Origin: Lachnospiraceae bacterium
Lineage (GTDB): Bacteria > Bacillota > Clostridia > Lachnospirales > Lachnospiraceae
Assembly: GCA_017553505.1 (NCBI GenBank)
Contig: JAFZLD010000015.1
Location: 1 to 64,000, forward strand
DNA: 64,000 nucleotides
Direction of reading: 5' to 3'
This document shows, piece after piece, positions 17,448 through 25,689 of the stretch. Under the pieces are notes generated by a model, which saw only the letters and a list, made by a program, of their open reading frames with translations, was not told the origin of the DNA and ran no database searches. Both the position numbers and the translations under genes were made by a program. How positions within the stretch are numbered: position 1 is the stretch's first letter; the number at the start of each line of letters is the position of its first letter.

Positions 17448-18425
17448 ATGATAAAAAGCAGAACCAAATATGAGGCTGCAACAGAGGAAATCAGCCGCCT
17501 TTTTGAAAGCAGGGGAATCGGAAAGATAGTATCGATCGCACCGCTTGGTGACGGTGAGTTCAATGCGGCTTTCAAAGTAGGTTGCAATGACGGCAAGGAA
17601 TATGCGCTTAAAATAGCACCGCCTGCGGATGCAACCGTTCTTACCTACGAGAAAAACATGATGGATTCGGAGGTATTCTGGTACGGACAGATGAGGGATA
17701 ACACCGACATTTGCTGCCCCGAAATCTATGCAACAGATTTTTCAGGGGAGATTATCAAGAGCAATTGTTTTATTATGGAGATGATGCCGGGAGAGCCACT
17801 TTGGAAGTTTAACTTTACGCCCGAAGAATCCGCTAAGGTTCAGGCCGAGAAGATAGGCATGCTTGCCAAGATACATGCGGTAAAGAATGACAAATACGGA
17901 TACAGACAGACCGGATTATATGATTCCTGGTATGAAGCACTCCGCACCATGGCTGCCAATCTTGTAAAAGACTGTAAGAGCATCGGATATGAAACACCCG
18001 ACGGAGAAGAATTTATAAGACTTATCGACAAAAACGAAGCCGTCTTGCGCGAGGCTCCCTGCCGTATGGTTAACTTTGACCTTTGGGACAGTAACATCCT
18101 TTATAATGACGGCCACCTTATCTGGATAGATCCCGAAAGAGGCTTCTGGGGCGATCCGGTAGCCGATTTCATTACAATCGGAGCGGGACAGAAAGCTCCC
18201 CTTTCTGCCAAGATAGAAGAGATTGCCATATACAACAGAACAGCCAAAGAAAAGATAGAAGTAAACAGGCACACCGAAATCAGATACGCCTGCGCCGTAG
18301 CATACCTCGCTCTTATCGAAGAAGTGGAAAAGTACGTAAGATATGAGCCCGACCACCCCAACTACATTCGTAACACTGTAGATGCAAGAGATATGTATGA
18401 TATGGCATTTGATGTGATGAGATAA
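17448..18425 (+). CDS. APH/choline-kinase-fold phosphotransferase
   Basis: A 325-residue cytoplasmic protein of the aminoglycoside phosphotransferase fold. The N lobe has LGDGEFNAAFKV and the nucleotide-binding Lys in YALKIAP. The catalytic loop is VNFDLWDSNILYN, with Asp and Asn in place but Asn instead of the usual His at the head of the motif. The metal-binding Asp is in WIDPERGFWGDP. The substrate could be a small alcohol, sugar or antibiotic; real antibiotic resistance is not implied. It is 18 bases after the binding-protein gene with AAAAGGAG and ends the two-component operon before a terminator. Confidence 0.85.
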   Translation: MIKSRTKYEAATEEISRLFESRGIGKIVSIAPLGDGEFNAAFKVGCNDGKEYALKIAPPADATVLTYEKNMMDSEVFWYGQMRDNTDICCPEIYATDFSGEIIKSNCFIMEMMPGEPLWKFNFTPEESAKVQAEKIGMLAKIHAVKNDKYGYRQTGLYDSWYEALRTMAANLVKDCKSIGYETPDGEEFIRLIDKNEAVLREAPCRMVNFDLWDSNILYNDGHLIWIDPERGFWGDPVADFITIGAGQKAPLSAKIEEIAIYNRTAKEKIEVNRHTEIRYACAVAYLALIEEVEKYVRYEPDHPNYIRNTVDARDMYDMAFDVMR

Positions 18426-18435
18426 GACTAAAGAA

Positions 18436-18462
18436 GGCGTCGCAATGTGCGACGCCCTCTTT
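18436..18462 (+). terminator. Terminator after the APH-fold gene
   Basis: GGCGTCGCA pairs perfectly with TGCGACGCC around a 3-base loop, followed by CTCTTT. Confidence 0.85.
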
Positions 18463-18498
18463 GGCATTATCAATATAAACTATCCGGAGACAGTTTAA

Positions 18499-18564
18499 TT
18501 AAAACTTAGCTACATGTGCAAATGTTTCATACAGCGCTTCAAAAAACTTTTCTAATTTCTTCAT
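18499..18564 (-). CDS. 21-residue peptide gene
   Basis: A 22-codon frame on the minus strand with an excellent ribosome site, AAAGGAGA, 6 bases before ATG. The peptide starts MKKLEKFFEALYET and ends HVAKF. Spacing of Leu, Phe, Ala and Val against Lys and Glu would make an amphipathic helix. It has no hydrophobic core long enough to cross a membrane. About 175 bases separate it from the divergent LysR gene, whose regulator might control it. Small peptides of this kind may be signals, toxins or leader peptides; function unknown. Confidence 0.6.
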   Translation of the reverse strand: MKKLEKFFEALYETFAHVAKF

Positions 18565-18702
18565 AATGATTCTCCTTTCATGGAAACAAACATTATCAGT
18601 TATCAATTAGCGTTTCGGCCGATTCGCTGTTTTCTTTTCTTTACACTTACAATATAAACTATTGCAAGTTAATTGTGAAATACATATAATAAAGGTGTAG
18701 CG

Positions 18703-18717
18703 ATACCTTAAAGGTAT
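18703..18717. promoter_or_regulatory. Candidate LysR-type operator
   Basis: ATACCTT-A-AAGGTAT is a perfect 15-base palindrome 25 bases before the lysR start. It contains T-N11-A (TACCTTAAAGGTA), the core pattern bound by LysR-type regulators, so self-regulation is likely. Confidence 0.65.
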
Positions 18718-18741
18718 AGTAAGAAAAGGAGGCAGAGGCCT

Positions 18742-19629
18742 ATGGAACTGAGACACATACGGTATTTTATGGCAGTTGCGGAGGAGATGAACTTCACTAA
18801 GGCTGCCGAGAAACTTAACATTGCACAGCCTCCGCTGTCCCGTCAGATTAAGGATCTTGAAAATGAACTTGGCACAGAACTTTTTGAAAGAACCTCGCAT
18901 GCGCTTCACTTAACCGAGGCAGGCATTCTTTTTAAGCAGTATGCGGCACAGATGCTTGAGATTGAGGGCAGGTCGAAGGCTGATATTTCCAAGATGGGAA
19001 GCAGTCTTAAAGGACTTGTGTATATTGCAACCGTTGAAGGATACGGCCCGCACATGCTGGCAGAGTGGATAGCGGGCTTCAGGAAGCTTCACCCGGACGT
19101 AAGCTTTGATATCTGGAGCGGTACCACAGATGAAATAGTACATCGTACGCACAACGGCCTTTGTGATATTGCTATAGTAATGGAGCCCTTTTCGGACCCG
19201 GACATCATATCCAAGCACATACATTCCGAGCCATGGGCGGCAATAATCCCAAAGAGCGACCCTTTAGCTTCGCAAAAAGGAAAGTCAATTAAACCGGAAG
19301 ATTTTGCGGGCAAGCCACTCATAATGCCTTCCAGAGCTTCACGTAACGAGGAGTTTCGTAAGTGGATGCCGGACCCGCAAAAGCCTCTTAACGTAGTCTG
19401 CAAGGCTGCACACATGATTAACGTAAGGGAACTTGCCAAGACCGGTATGGGAATAGCTATATTCCCGCGTGCAACCGGTATTATGGGCGATGACGAATAC
19501 GTTACTGTTAAAAACATCGATCATCCCAAGGCAATCGCATCATACCTGCTTATCAAGAGCCGTAAGAGGCGCATTTCGCCCGCTTGCGAAGCCTTCTGGG
19601 ATTACGCACTGTCGACGAAGAAAAAGTGA
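18742..19629 (+). CDS. LysR family transcriptional regulator
   Basis: A 295-residue regulator of usual LysR length. The winged helix-turn-helix (1-60) has MELRHIRYFMAVAEEMNFTK, AAEKLNIAQPPLSRQIKDLE and LFERT. The remaining 230 residues form a substrate-binding domain with two lobes for a small effector. The ribosome site AAAAGGAGG is strong and a T-N11-A palindrome lies between it and the upstream region. The divergent 21-residue peptide gene is the nearest possible target; the effector is not predictable. Confidence 0.93.
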   Translation: MELRHIRYFMAVAEEMNFTKAAEKLNIAQPPLSRQIKDLENELGTELFERTSHALHLTEAGILFKQYAAQMLEIEGRSKADISKMGSSLKGLVYIATVEGYGPHMLAEWIAGFRKLHPDVSFDIWSGTTDEIVHRTHNGLCDIAIVMEPFSDPDIISKHIHSEPWAAIIPKSDPLASQKGKSIKPEDFAGKPLIMPSRASRNEEFRKWMPDPQKPLNVVCKAAHMINVRELAKTGMGIAIFPRATGIMGDDEYVTVKNIDHPKAIASYLLIKSRKRRISPACEAFWDYALSTKKK

Positions 19630-19642
19630 TATATATGGCCAC

Positions 19643-19700
19643 AGAAACCGATGTCACGATTCGTATCGCGATTGTGACAGGCGGTTTCTTTTTCTTTTGC
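19643..19700 (+). terminator. Terminator after lysR
   Basis: GAAACCG (19644-19650) pairs with CGGTTTC (19682-19688); inside, TGTCAC pairs with GTGACA. The stem ends in TTTTTCTTTT. Confidence 0.8.
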
Positions 19701-19755
19701 CGGATATGCATTATCGTCTGAAGCAAGAACTTTAGACGAAAGGACGGAAAAGAAA

Positions 19756-20415
19756 ATGACCAAACAAAAGAAAAATGATTTAATGGCAGGTATTACCCTC
19801 TTTGGGGTGTTTCTCATGTGGACCATAATGGTTCGGTGTGTGGATGTTAAACCTGTCGGACAAAACGGAACCGATATAGGATTTGCGGGTATCAATACAT
19901 GGTTTCACGGGCTTACGGGTGTACATATGTGGATATACACTGTCACAGACTGGCTTGGCCTTGTACCCATAGCCGTTTGCATGTGTTTCGGAGTACTGGG
20001 GCTTGTTCAGCTTATTAACAGAAAGAGCCTCTTTAAGGTGGACCGAGATATAATAGTGCTGGGCATTTATTATCTTATAGTGATATTCGCGTATCTGTTT
20101 TTTGAGATGGTTCCCATTAACTATAGGCCCATACCGATTGAGGGCATCATGGAGGCATCTTACCCCTCATCGACCACGCTTTTAGTGTTAAGCGTTATGC
20201 CCACACTTATGTATCAGGTGAGGAGAAGAGTTAAGAACAAGACTATGCAGACTGCCATTATCTACGCAGGTGGATTATTCGCAGCTTTGATGGCTTTGGG
20301 AAGAACCGTTGCCGGTGTGCACTGGCTTACGGATATTATAGGTTCGATATTATTGAGTTTCGGATTATTTATGCTTTATCGATTCTTCGCTACCGGCAGG
20401 AGTGATAAGAACTGA
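19756..20415 (+). CDS. PAP2-like membrane protein with altered catalytic motif
   Basis: A 219-residue membrane protein with about six helices. It keeps Arg124-Pro125 of motif 1 and GR-x5-H-x3-D of motif 3 (Arg183, His189, Asp193), but motif 2 reads YPSST, with Thr140 in place of the PSGH histidine that acts as general acid. The first motif lysine is also not evident. It may be a slow or non-classical phosphatase or a lipid-binding relative. The ribosome site AAAGGA is usable. The XRE regulator begins 14 bases later, so the two are probably one operon. Confidence 0.82.
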   Translation: MTKQKKNDLMAGITLFGVFLMWTIMVRCVDVKPVGQNGTDIGFAGINTWFHGLTGVHMWIYTVTDWLGLVPIAVCMCFGVLGLVQLINRKSLFKVDRDIIVLGIYYLIVIFAYLFFEMVPINYRPIPIEGIMEASYPSSTTLLVLSVMPTLMYQVRRRVKNKTMQTAIIYAGGLFAALMALGRTVAGVHWLTDIIGSILLSFGLFMLYRFFATGRSDKN

Positions 20416-20429
20416 TTACGGAGGTTATC

Positions 20430-21035
20430 ATGGAGTTTTATGAAAAACTGCAGGAATTAAGAAAAAGCAAATCACTTACCCAGGAGGAACTTGCTGAGGC
20501 GCTTTACGTTTCGAGAACCGCAATTTCCAAATGGGAATCGGGGCGCGGTTACCCCAATATAGATTCGCTCAAGGAAATAGCAAGGTTCTTTTCGGTAACG
20601 GTCGACGACCTTATCTGCTCCGAAGAGATTATTTCCGTTGCAAAGCGGGAAAAAGAAGAACTTAAGGGCAAGATTCTGGCGCTTGCTTTTGCTACATTGG
20701 ATATTGCTATGGCATTGCTTTTGTTCCTTCCGATATTCGGAAACGGTAACGGTACGCCTACATCTGTGGCACTCTACGGCCTCACCGGGATACATGCGTG
20801 GATCAGAAACATCTTTACGGTTGTGATCTGCATTACGATACTAACGGGAATCATAGGCTTCGTGGCTTGTAACCTTGAAAAGAAGGCATGGAGCAGACGA
20901 TTGATTGTTGTGAGCATAGCGCTGTCGATTCTTGGCGCTTCGCTATTTATCATTACCCGTCAGCCTTACGCAGGCATTATTCTTCTCGGAATGCTCATTG
21001 TAAAGGGGCTTGCTTTAATTGCCGGGAAATACTAA
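20430..21035 (+). CDS. XRE-type HTH protein with membrane domain
   Basis: A 201-residue protein. Residues 1-62 form a Cro/C1-type helix-turn-helix (KSLTQEELAEALYVSRTAIS, KWESGRGYPNIDSL). A short linker with Lys/Glu leads to three hydrophobic segments (about 82-102, 118-145, 155-190). Such membrane-bound XRE proteins are common in Firmicutes and may sense the envelope. It follows the PAP2-like gene with ACGGAGG, so it may respond to the same lipid process; that is inference. Confidence 0.88.
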   Translation: MEFYEKLQELRKSKSLTQEELAEALYVSRTAISKWESGRGYPNIDSLKEIARFFSVTVDDLICSEEIISVAKREKEELKGKILALAFATLDIAMALLLFLPIFGNGNGTPTSVALYGLTGIHAWIRNIFTVVICITILTGIIGFVACNLEKKAWSRRLIVVSIALSILGASLFIITRQPYAGIILLGMLIVKGLALIAGKY

Positions 21036-21127
21036 AGCGGTGTAAAGATAAGCACATTCCGTGTAACAGGGATTCTTAGGACTGTAGAGGTGCATTATGT
21101 AGTCAGGAGAATACAGGAGGAATAGAA

Positions 21128-21853
21128 ATGTTTACTTTGTACAAGAAAAAAGAAGTAATATTTGCGGTAATCTGGATAGTTGCTTACAGCATGATTATGA
21201 CGGCAATAAGGAGTAATTACGGGGACGAAAGCCTGCCGATGCTTATCGGACTTACCGTATTTTGGATATTGATTAACCTATTTGTAAGCGTTAACCGTCT
21301 GGAAGACAAGTACGGCCTTAAGAAGTGGCCGAGAGACATGAAGAGCCTGATTTTTATCATCCCCATGTGGGTGCTTATGACAGGTAACCTTTGGGACGGA
21401 TTTGAACTTTCATATACGGGCAAAGAACTTGTTTTTGCAACACTTTCAATGATGATAGTGGGATTCGTGGAAGAAATGCTTTTCAGAGGCTTTCTTTTTA
21501 AGGCACTTGAAAGCAAGCACGGAATAGTGCCTGCGGTTATTATTTCAGCATTGACATTTGGTATCGGACATATCGTAAATCTCTTCTCGGGACAGGCGAC
21601 CGCGGAGACCATTCTTCAGATTGTGTTTGCGGTAAGCTGGGGCTTTATGCTTACGATGGTGTACTACAAGGGTGGCAGCATGCTTCCTTGTATCCTTGCT
21701 CATGCTTTTATTGATGTTTCGTCGCTGTATGGCGCCGACAATGAGACGGTTGATATGATTTACGTGGTTGTGACGATTGTGGTTGCGATTGCTTACAGTA
21801 TTTATCTCGCTAAGATTAAGACCTCGGAGAATCCCAACGCATCTGAGGCTTAA
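21128..21853 (+). CDS. CPBP family intramembrane metalloprotease
   Basis: A 241-residue membrane protein with about eight helices. Motif 1 EEMLFRG (Glu115, Glu116, Arg120), motif 2 with His148 in FGIGHIVN and motif 3 with His192 in LAHAFID are the conserved active-site residues of the CAAX protease / bacteriocin-processing (Abi, CPBP) family. These are glutamate intramembrane proteases; bacterial roles include peptide maturation and bacteriocin self-immunity, but no bacteriocin genes are adjacent. The ribosome site CAGGAGGAA is strong. Confidence 0.92.
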   Translation: MFTLYKKKEVIFAVIWIVAYSMIMTAIRSNYGDESLPMLIGLTVFWILINLFVSVNRLEDKYGLKKWPRDMKSLIFIIPMWVLMTGNLWDGFELSYTGKELVFATLSMMIVGFVEEMLFRGFLFKALESKHGIVPAVIISALTFGIGHIVNLFSGQATAETILQIVFAVSWGFMLTMVYYKGGSMLPCILAHAFIDVSSLYGADNETVDMIYVVVTIVVAIAYSIYLAKIKTSENPNASEA

Positions 21854-21873
21854 CTATCGGTTTAGTAGATTTT

Positions 21874-21924
21874 TACCCCGTGAAATGGTAACATGGAAGA
21901 TAATTGTTATCATTAAGCGGGGTA
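21874..21924. promoter_or_regulatory. Nested inverted repeat with a Fur-like box
   Basis: TACCCCG (21874) pairs with CGGGGTA (ending 21924), and inside it AATGGTAACA pairs with TGTTATCATT (one G-T pair). The right part contains GATAATTGTTATCA, close to the Fur/PerR box TGATAATNATTATCA (two mismatches over 15 bases at 21898-21912). It lies 36 bases before the methyltransferase start. It could be an operator, the leader hairpin of that gene or a terminator of the protease gene. Confidence 0.5.
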
Positions 21925-21960
21925 TTGTCGTTACAGAGATAACGCAGAGTGGGGGTGCCG

Positions 21961-22704
21961 ATGTCTAAGCAGAATATCTATGACAATGATTCTTTTTACG
22001 ATAATTTCAAGTCTAACAGAGCGGATTCTATCAATTTCAACGATGTAATCGAAACACCTATAATCACAGCCATGCTTCCTGACATGAAGGGTAAGAAAGT
22101 CCTTGATATCGGTTGCGGTATGGGTCAGCATGCCATGCAGTATGTGGGCCTTGGTGCGGCGTCGGTGCTTGGCACGGATATTTCTGAAAAGATGCTTGCA
22201 TATGCGCGCGAGAACAATTCTGCGGAAAATATAACTTATCGCAGACTTGCTTTTGAGGAACTGGCTGAGATAGAGGAGAAATTTGATGTAATTACGAGTT
22301 CGCTTGCTTTTGACTATGCGGAAGACTTCGGAGCGCTCATGAAGCAGATTTACGGGATGCTAAATGACGGCGGCAAGCTTGTTTTTTCCATGTCGCATCC
22401 CATAGATACATCTTATGACGGAACTTACGACAGATATACGAGGACCGAGACCGGCGAGCGACTATATGCCAATCTTCGCAACTACGCTGTGGAAGGTGTC
22501 CGCAGGATTAAATGGGTGGTGGATGAGTATGAGCTTTACCACATTACGTTTGCTACACTGATTAACGGCCTGACAGGGGCAGGATTTATCATTGAGGAAT
22601 GTGAAGAGGCCAAAGTACCTGAAGAGATAAGTGTTAAGTACCCTGAGAAGTTCGGGGGAACGATTCATCAGCCCCAGTTTATCTTTTTCAGATGTCGAAA
22701 ATAG
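21961..22704 (+). CDS. Class I SAM-dependent methyltransferase
   Basis: A 247-residue cytoplasmic enzyme. SAM-binding motif I is VLDIGCGMGQHAMQY, with GTDISEKMLAYAREN as motif II and FDVITSSLAFDY further on. The substrate is not predictable; length and the VFSMSHPI segment match a UbiE/MenG-like group of small-molecule methyltransferases. I chose the ATG at 21961 because GGGGG ends 5 bases before it; a GTG at 21949 precedes that ribosome site. The next gene is 28 bases away. Confidence 0.88.
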   Translation: MSKQNIYDNDSFYDNFKSNRADSINFNDVIETPIITAMLPDMKGKKVLDIGCGMGQHAMQYVGLGAASVLGTDISEKMLAYARENNSAENITYRRLAFEELAEIEEKFDVITSSLAFDYAEDFGALMKQIYGMLNDGGKLVFSMSHPIDTSYDGTYDRYTRTETGERLYANLRNYAVEGVRRIKWVVDEYELYHITFATLINGLTGAGFIIEECEEAKVPEEISVKYPEKFGGTIHQPQFIFFRCRK

Positions 22705-22732
22705 GTCTTTGAGAAAATCAGAGGTGAGTACG

Positions 22733-23227
22733 ATGGAAATTAGAGAGTTAGGCGCTTCGGATGATCGGGGCGCAGTCAGCAGGATATACGAAAAAAGCTG
22801 GAAGGCGGCGTACAAAGGAATAGTACCGCAGGATTATCTTGACGGAATTAAACCGGGACGCTGGGCTAAGAATCTGGACATTCCGGGGTGGACCAATATG
22901 GTGTGCATCGAGAATGGTGAGTTCATCGGAACGAGTACATACAGCAAGTCGCGATGGGACAAATGGCCCGATGCGGGTGAGGTTATATCGATTTATTTAT
23001 TGCCCGAGTATTACGGTAAGGGATACGGACGCCCGCTTCTTACAGCTACACTTAATAAGTTAAAAGAACAAGGCTATACGGAAGTACTTCTTTGGGTGCT
23101 TGAAGAGAACAGTCGGGCAAGGCGGTTCTATGAGAGGTTTGGATTTACATGCACTGAGGATACCATGGACGGTGTCATAGGAGGCAAGACTTTAAGGGAA
23201 GTGCGCTACGTATACAAGTTTGCCTAG
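22733..23227 (+). CDS. GNAT family N-acetyltransferase
   Basis: A 164-residue acetyltransferase of usual GNAT length. The acetyl-CoA loop is in IYLLPEYYGKGYGRPLL, and ENSRARRFYERFGF is the conserved motif B. The start is set by GAGGTGA ahead of ATG 22733. It is close to RimI/PhnO-like enzymes that acetylate amines; the substrate is unknown. It follows the methyltransferase in the same direction and precedes a P-loop protein by 10 bases. Confidence 0.9.
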   Translation: MEIRELGASDDRGAVSRIYEKSWKAAYKGIVPQDYLDGIKPGRWAKNLDIPGWTNMVCIENGEFIGTSTYSKSRWDKWPDAGEVISIYLLPEYYGKGYGRPLLTATLNKLKEQGYTEVLLWVLEENSRARRFYERFGFTCTEDTMDGVIGGKTLREVRYVYKFA

Positions 23228-23237
23228 AAAGGAATAT

Positions 23238-24020
23238 ATGAACTATTTTATAGAAGGATTACAAGGAAGCGGCAAAAGCACGCTGGTGCAGAAAGTTTCG
23301 GAGACGCATCCCGGTTACTTAGCGGTGCGAGAGGGCGACTACTCGCCTGTTGAGCTTGCGTGGTGCGCATATGTAAGTCGTGAAAAATATGAGGAAATAC
23401 TTGATAAGTACCCGTCGATTCGCGAGGACATTGAGCTGAAGACTATGGCTGAAGGCGATAAGAGGATAGTCTGCTATACGCAGATTATGACTGATGTTCC
23501 GGGATTTCATAAGGATCTTGAGCAGTATGAGATTTATAACGGAAGGGTTTCTTTGGCCGATTTCAAGGATATTGTGCTTGGTAGGTACAGAAATTGGGGC
23601 TCAGACGAGAATATCTTCGAGTGCGCCATATTCCAGAATACAGTCGAGGACATGATTCTGTTTAGATGCATGAGCGATGCGGAGATTATTGATTTTTACC
23701 GTGAGGTACGAAAGGCGCTTGAGGGTAAGGAATATCGTATTCTTTATCTGGAAGCCGAAGACTTGCGCGGAAATCTGTCGGTGATTCGAAAAGAGCGCTC
23801 CGACGATAAAGGCAATGAAATGTGGTTCCCACTTATGATAGGGTATTTTAACGATTCCCCCTATGCCAAGGCTAAAGGTGTGAGCGGCGAAGAGGAGCTT
23901 CTTAAACACTTTGAACACAGACAGCGGTTGGAACTTGAAATAATACGCGAAGTATTCGCTGACAAGTGCACGATTTTAAAGTCCAAGGGCTATACCGAGG
24001 CAGAAATACAAACATTATAA
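23238..24020 (+). CDS. P-loop NTPase, small-molecule kinase-like
   Basis: A 260-residue protein. The Walker A motif EGLQGSGKST (residues 6-15) directly follows the start, as in small-molecule kinases such as uridine or shikimate kinase. The later lid-like region contains many Arg and Lys (IRKERSDDKG). No DNA-binding or AAA features are seen. A kinase for a sugar, nucleoside or antibiotic is plausible. I chose ATG 23238 from AAAGGA 4 bases before it. It is 10 bases after the GNAT gene, so the two are probably co-transcribed. Confidence 0.8.
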   Translation: MNYFIEGLQGSGKSTLVQKVSETHPGYLAVREGDYSPVELAWCAYVSREKYEEILDKYPSIREDIELKTMAEGDKRIVCYTQIMTDVPGFHKDLEQYEIYNGRVSLADFKDIVLGRYRNWGSDENIFECAIFQNTVEDMILFRCMSDAEIIDFYREVRKALEGKEYRILYLEAEDLRGNLSVIRKERSDDKGNEMWFPLMIGYFNDSPYAKAKGVSGEEELLKHFEHRQRLELEIIREVFADKCTILKSKGYTEAEIQTL

Positions 24021-24093
24021 GAAAACAAGCATCGCTTGAGCGTTAAACAAATAATTGATAATTGAATCCCTGGGGGGCATTTGCTATGCTTAT

Positions 24094-24107
24094 ATCACAC
24101 CGGTGAT
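24094..24107. promoter_or_regulatory. Candidate operator before the XRE-TPR gene
   Basis: ATCAC-ACCG-GTGAT is a 14-base inverted repeat 22 bases before the ATG at 24130. A self-binding site of the XRE regulator is plausible. Confidence 0.45.
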
Positions 24108-24129
24108 AAACATTACGGAGGCATAGAAA

Positions 24130-25185
24130 ATGCAGATTAAACTTGGGGACAAGATAAAAGAGTTACGTAAAAGAGACGGGCGAAAGCAGGAAGACCTGGC
24201 GAATGCTCTCGGTGTGACCGCGCAGGCGGTTTCAAGATGGGAAGCGGGCGGAGGATACCCGGATATGGGTATGATTCCTGCCATAGCCAACTATTTTCAT
24301 ATATCTATTGATGCGTTGTTTGGATATAATAATGACAGGGATATGCGCATCAAGGAATATATGGCGGAGGCGCATAAGCTTCTGCTTGGTGGCGCGGGAG
24401 ATTCGGATAAGTGTATCAATCTTATGAGAAAGGCACTTGAAGAGTTTCCTTCGGAGCCCGAAATTAAGAAGTGCCTTGCAAACGCGCTCCATCAGAAGGG
24501 CTTTACCGTACCGGAGCGACCCAATAGATACTTGGAAGAAGCGGTTTCTCTGTATGAAGAATTGTCAGAGACGGACAAGACAGTTATTCTTTCGCTGTTA
24601 TCTGTGTACGGTCTTTTGGGTGAGTACGACAAGGCAGAAAAGAAAGCACTCGAGCAGCCTGCACTTAGGCAGAGTCGCGAGATACTTGTCGCTAGCATTA
24701 TCGGGGGCAATCATGAAGCAAAATATCTTGGTGAAGCCATAATTGCGCTTTTAAGAGAGCTGATGTTTGCAGTTGAGCCTGCCATAGCAAGAAATGATGA
24801 AATGAAGAAGTCTCAGGCGGGCATAGAATTACTTGTTATGTTACGAGACTTATACAAGAAGTTTCTCGGCGAAGACTACGCAGGTATACTGATTACAGAC
24901 TACTTCCTCATCGATATGCGCTGTGCCAAGATTGCCGCAGCGATGAAGGATTATGAGCAGACTATGAGCTTCTTCGACTCGGCTTACGGGCACTTTGTGA
25001 CAGTTAAGAAAATGCAGGAAGAAGGGTTAAAGGACGAGCACTACAATACACCGCTTCTTTCTGAAGCAGGCGATATGAGTCTTCCCGTGGTGATGTGCAA
25101 GCCGGAACTTATTGAGACGGCGGTCTCGCAGTTTCCCAAAGAGCTTCAGAAGAAGATAAAGAGTAATCCGAAATACATTTTTTAA
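24130..25185 (+). CDS. XRE-type regulator with helical repeat domain
   Basis: A 351-residue protein. Residues 1-66 form a Cro/C1 helix-turn-helix (RKQEDLANALGVTAQAVSRW, EAGGGYPDMGMIPAIANYF). From about 70 onward it is helical with TPR-like spacing (for example ALEEFPSEPEIKKCLANALH, and YEELSETDKTVILSLLSVYG), the layout of XRE regulators that sense peptides or partner proteins. ACGGAGG precedes the start. It heads a tight co-directional run through 29299 and may control it. Confidence 0.88.
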   Translation: MQIKLGDKIKELRKRDGRKQEDLANALGVTAQAVSRWEAGGGYPDMGMIPAIANYFHISIDALFGYNNDRDMRIKEYMAEAHKLLLGGAGDSDKCINLMRKALEEFPSEPEIKKCLANALHQKGFTVPERPNRYLEEAVSLYEELSETDKTVILSLLSVYGLLGEYDKAEKKALEQPALRQSREILVASIIGGNHEAKYLGEAIIALLRELMFAVEPAIARNDEMKKSQAGIELLVMLRDLYKKFLGEDYAGILITDYFLIDMRCAKIAAAMKDYEQTMSFFDSAYGHFVTVKKMQEEGLKDEHYNTPLLSEAGDMSLPVVMCKPELIETAVSQFPKELQKKIKSNPKYIF

Positions 25186-25199
25186 AAAGAAGGAGTAAA

Positions 25200-25688
25200 A
25201 TGGTCATTACGACGGCAAGCAAAGAAGAAATGCTTTCTTTGTGGGAATACAACAGTTACAGAGAGGCTTCTCCGACAGCGCGTTTTTTTGCCGACAATAT
25301 AGCTTCGGGAAACGCGGAATTTTGGAAGATTGATGAATCGGGAGAGACAATTGGCGAGCTGTATGTGTTCTTTGACCTTGCGGACAAGGCCTTTGCTGAC
25401 GGGAAGACCACAGCGTATCTTTGCGCCTTCAGGATTAAGAAAGAGTATCGAGGTAAGGGACTGGGCAGCAGGCTTATGGAGCATGTGCTGGCGGATTTGC
25501 GTGAGCGAGGATTCAGCGCGGCAACCATAGGCGTGGACAGTACCGAAGAACAGAATATAAGATTATATCATCGGCAGGGATTCACGGAGAAAATAAAGGA
25601 TTGCTTCGCAGATCCCTGCGATGTGGATGAGGATATGAAGCCGAAGGCTTGTGAGTGTTATTGGCTTCTTAAGAAGGAGTTATGGTAG
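25200..25688 (+). CDS. GNAT family N-acetyltransferase
   Basis: A 162-residue acetyltransferase. The acetyl-CoA motif is FRIKKEYRGKGLGSRLMEHV, and EEQNIRLYHRQGF is motif B. The ribosome site AAGGAG is 5 bases from the start. It lies 14 bases after the XRE-TPR gene and its stop is one base from the next start. Substrate unknown. Confidence 0.9.
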   Translation: MVITTASKEEMLSLWEYNSYREASPTARFFADNIASGNAEFWKIDESGETIGELYVFFDLADKAFADGKTTAYLCAFRIKKEYRGKGLGSRLMEHVLADLRERGFSAATIGVDSTEEQNIRLYHRQGFTEKIKDCFADPCDVDEDMKPKACECYWLLKKELW

Positions 25689-25689
25689 T

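Noticed and set aside
17448-18425. Aminoglycoside resistance gene
   Set aside because: Only the general kinase fold is shared; the catalytic motif differs and the context is a sugar-sensing operon.
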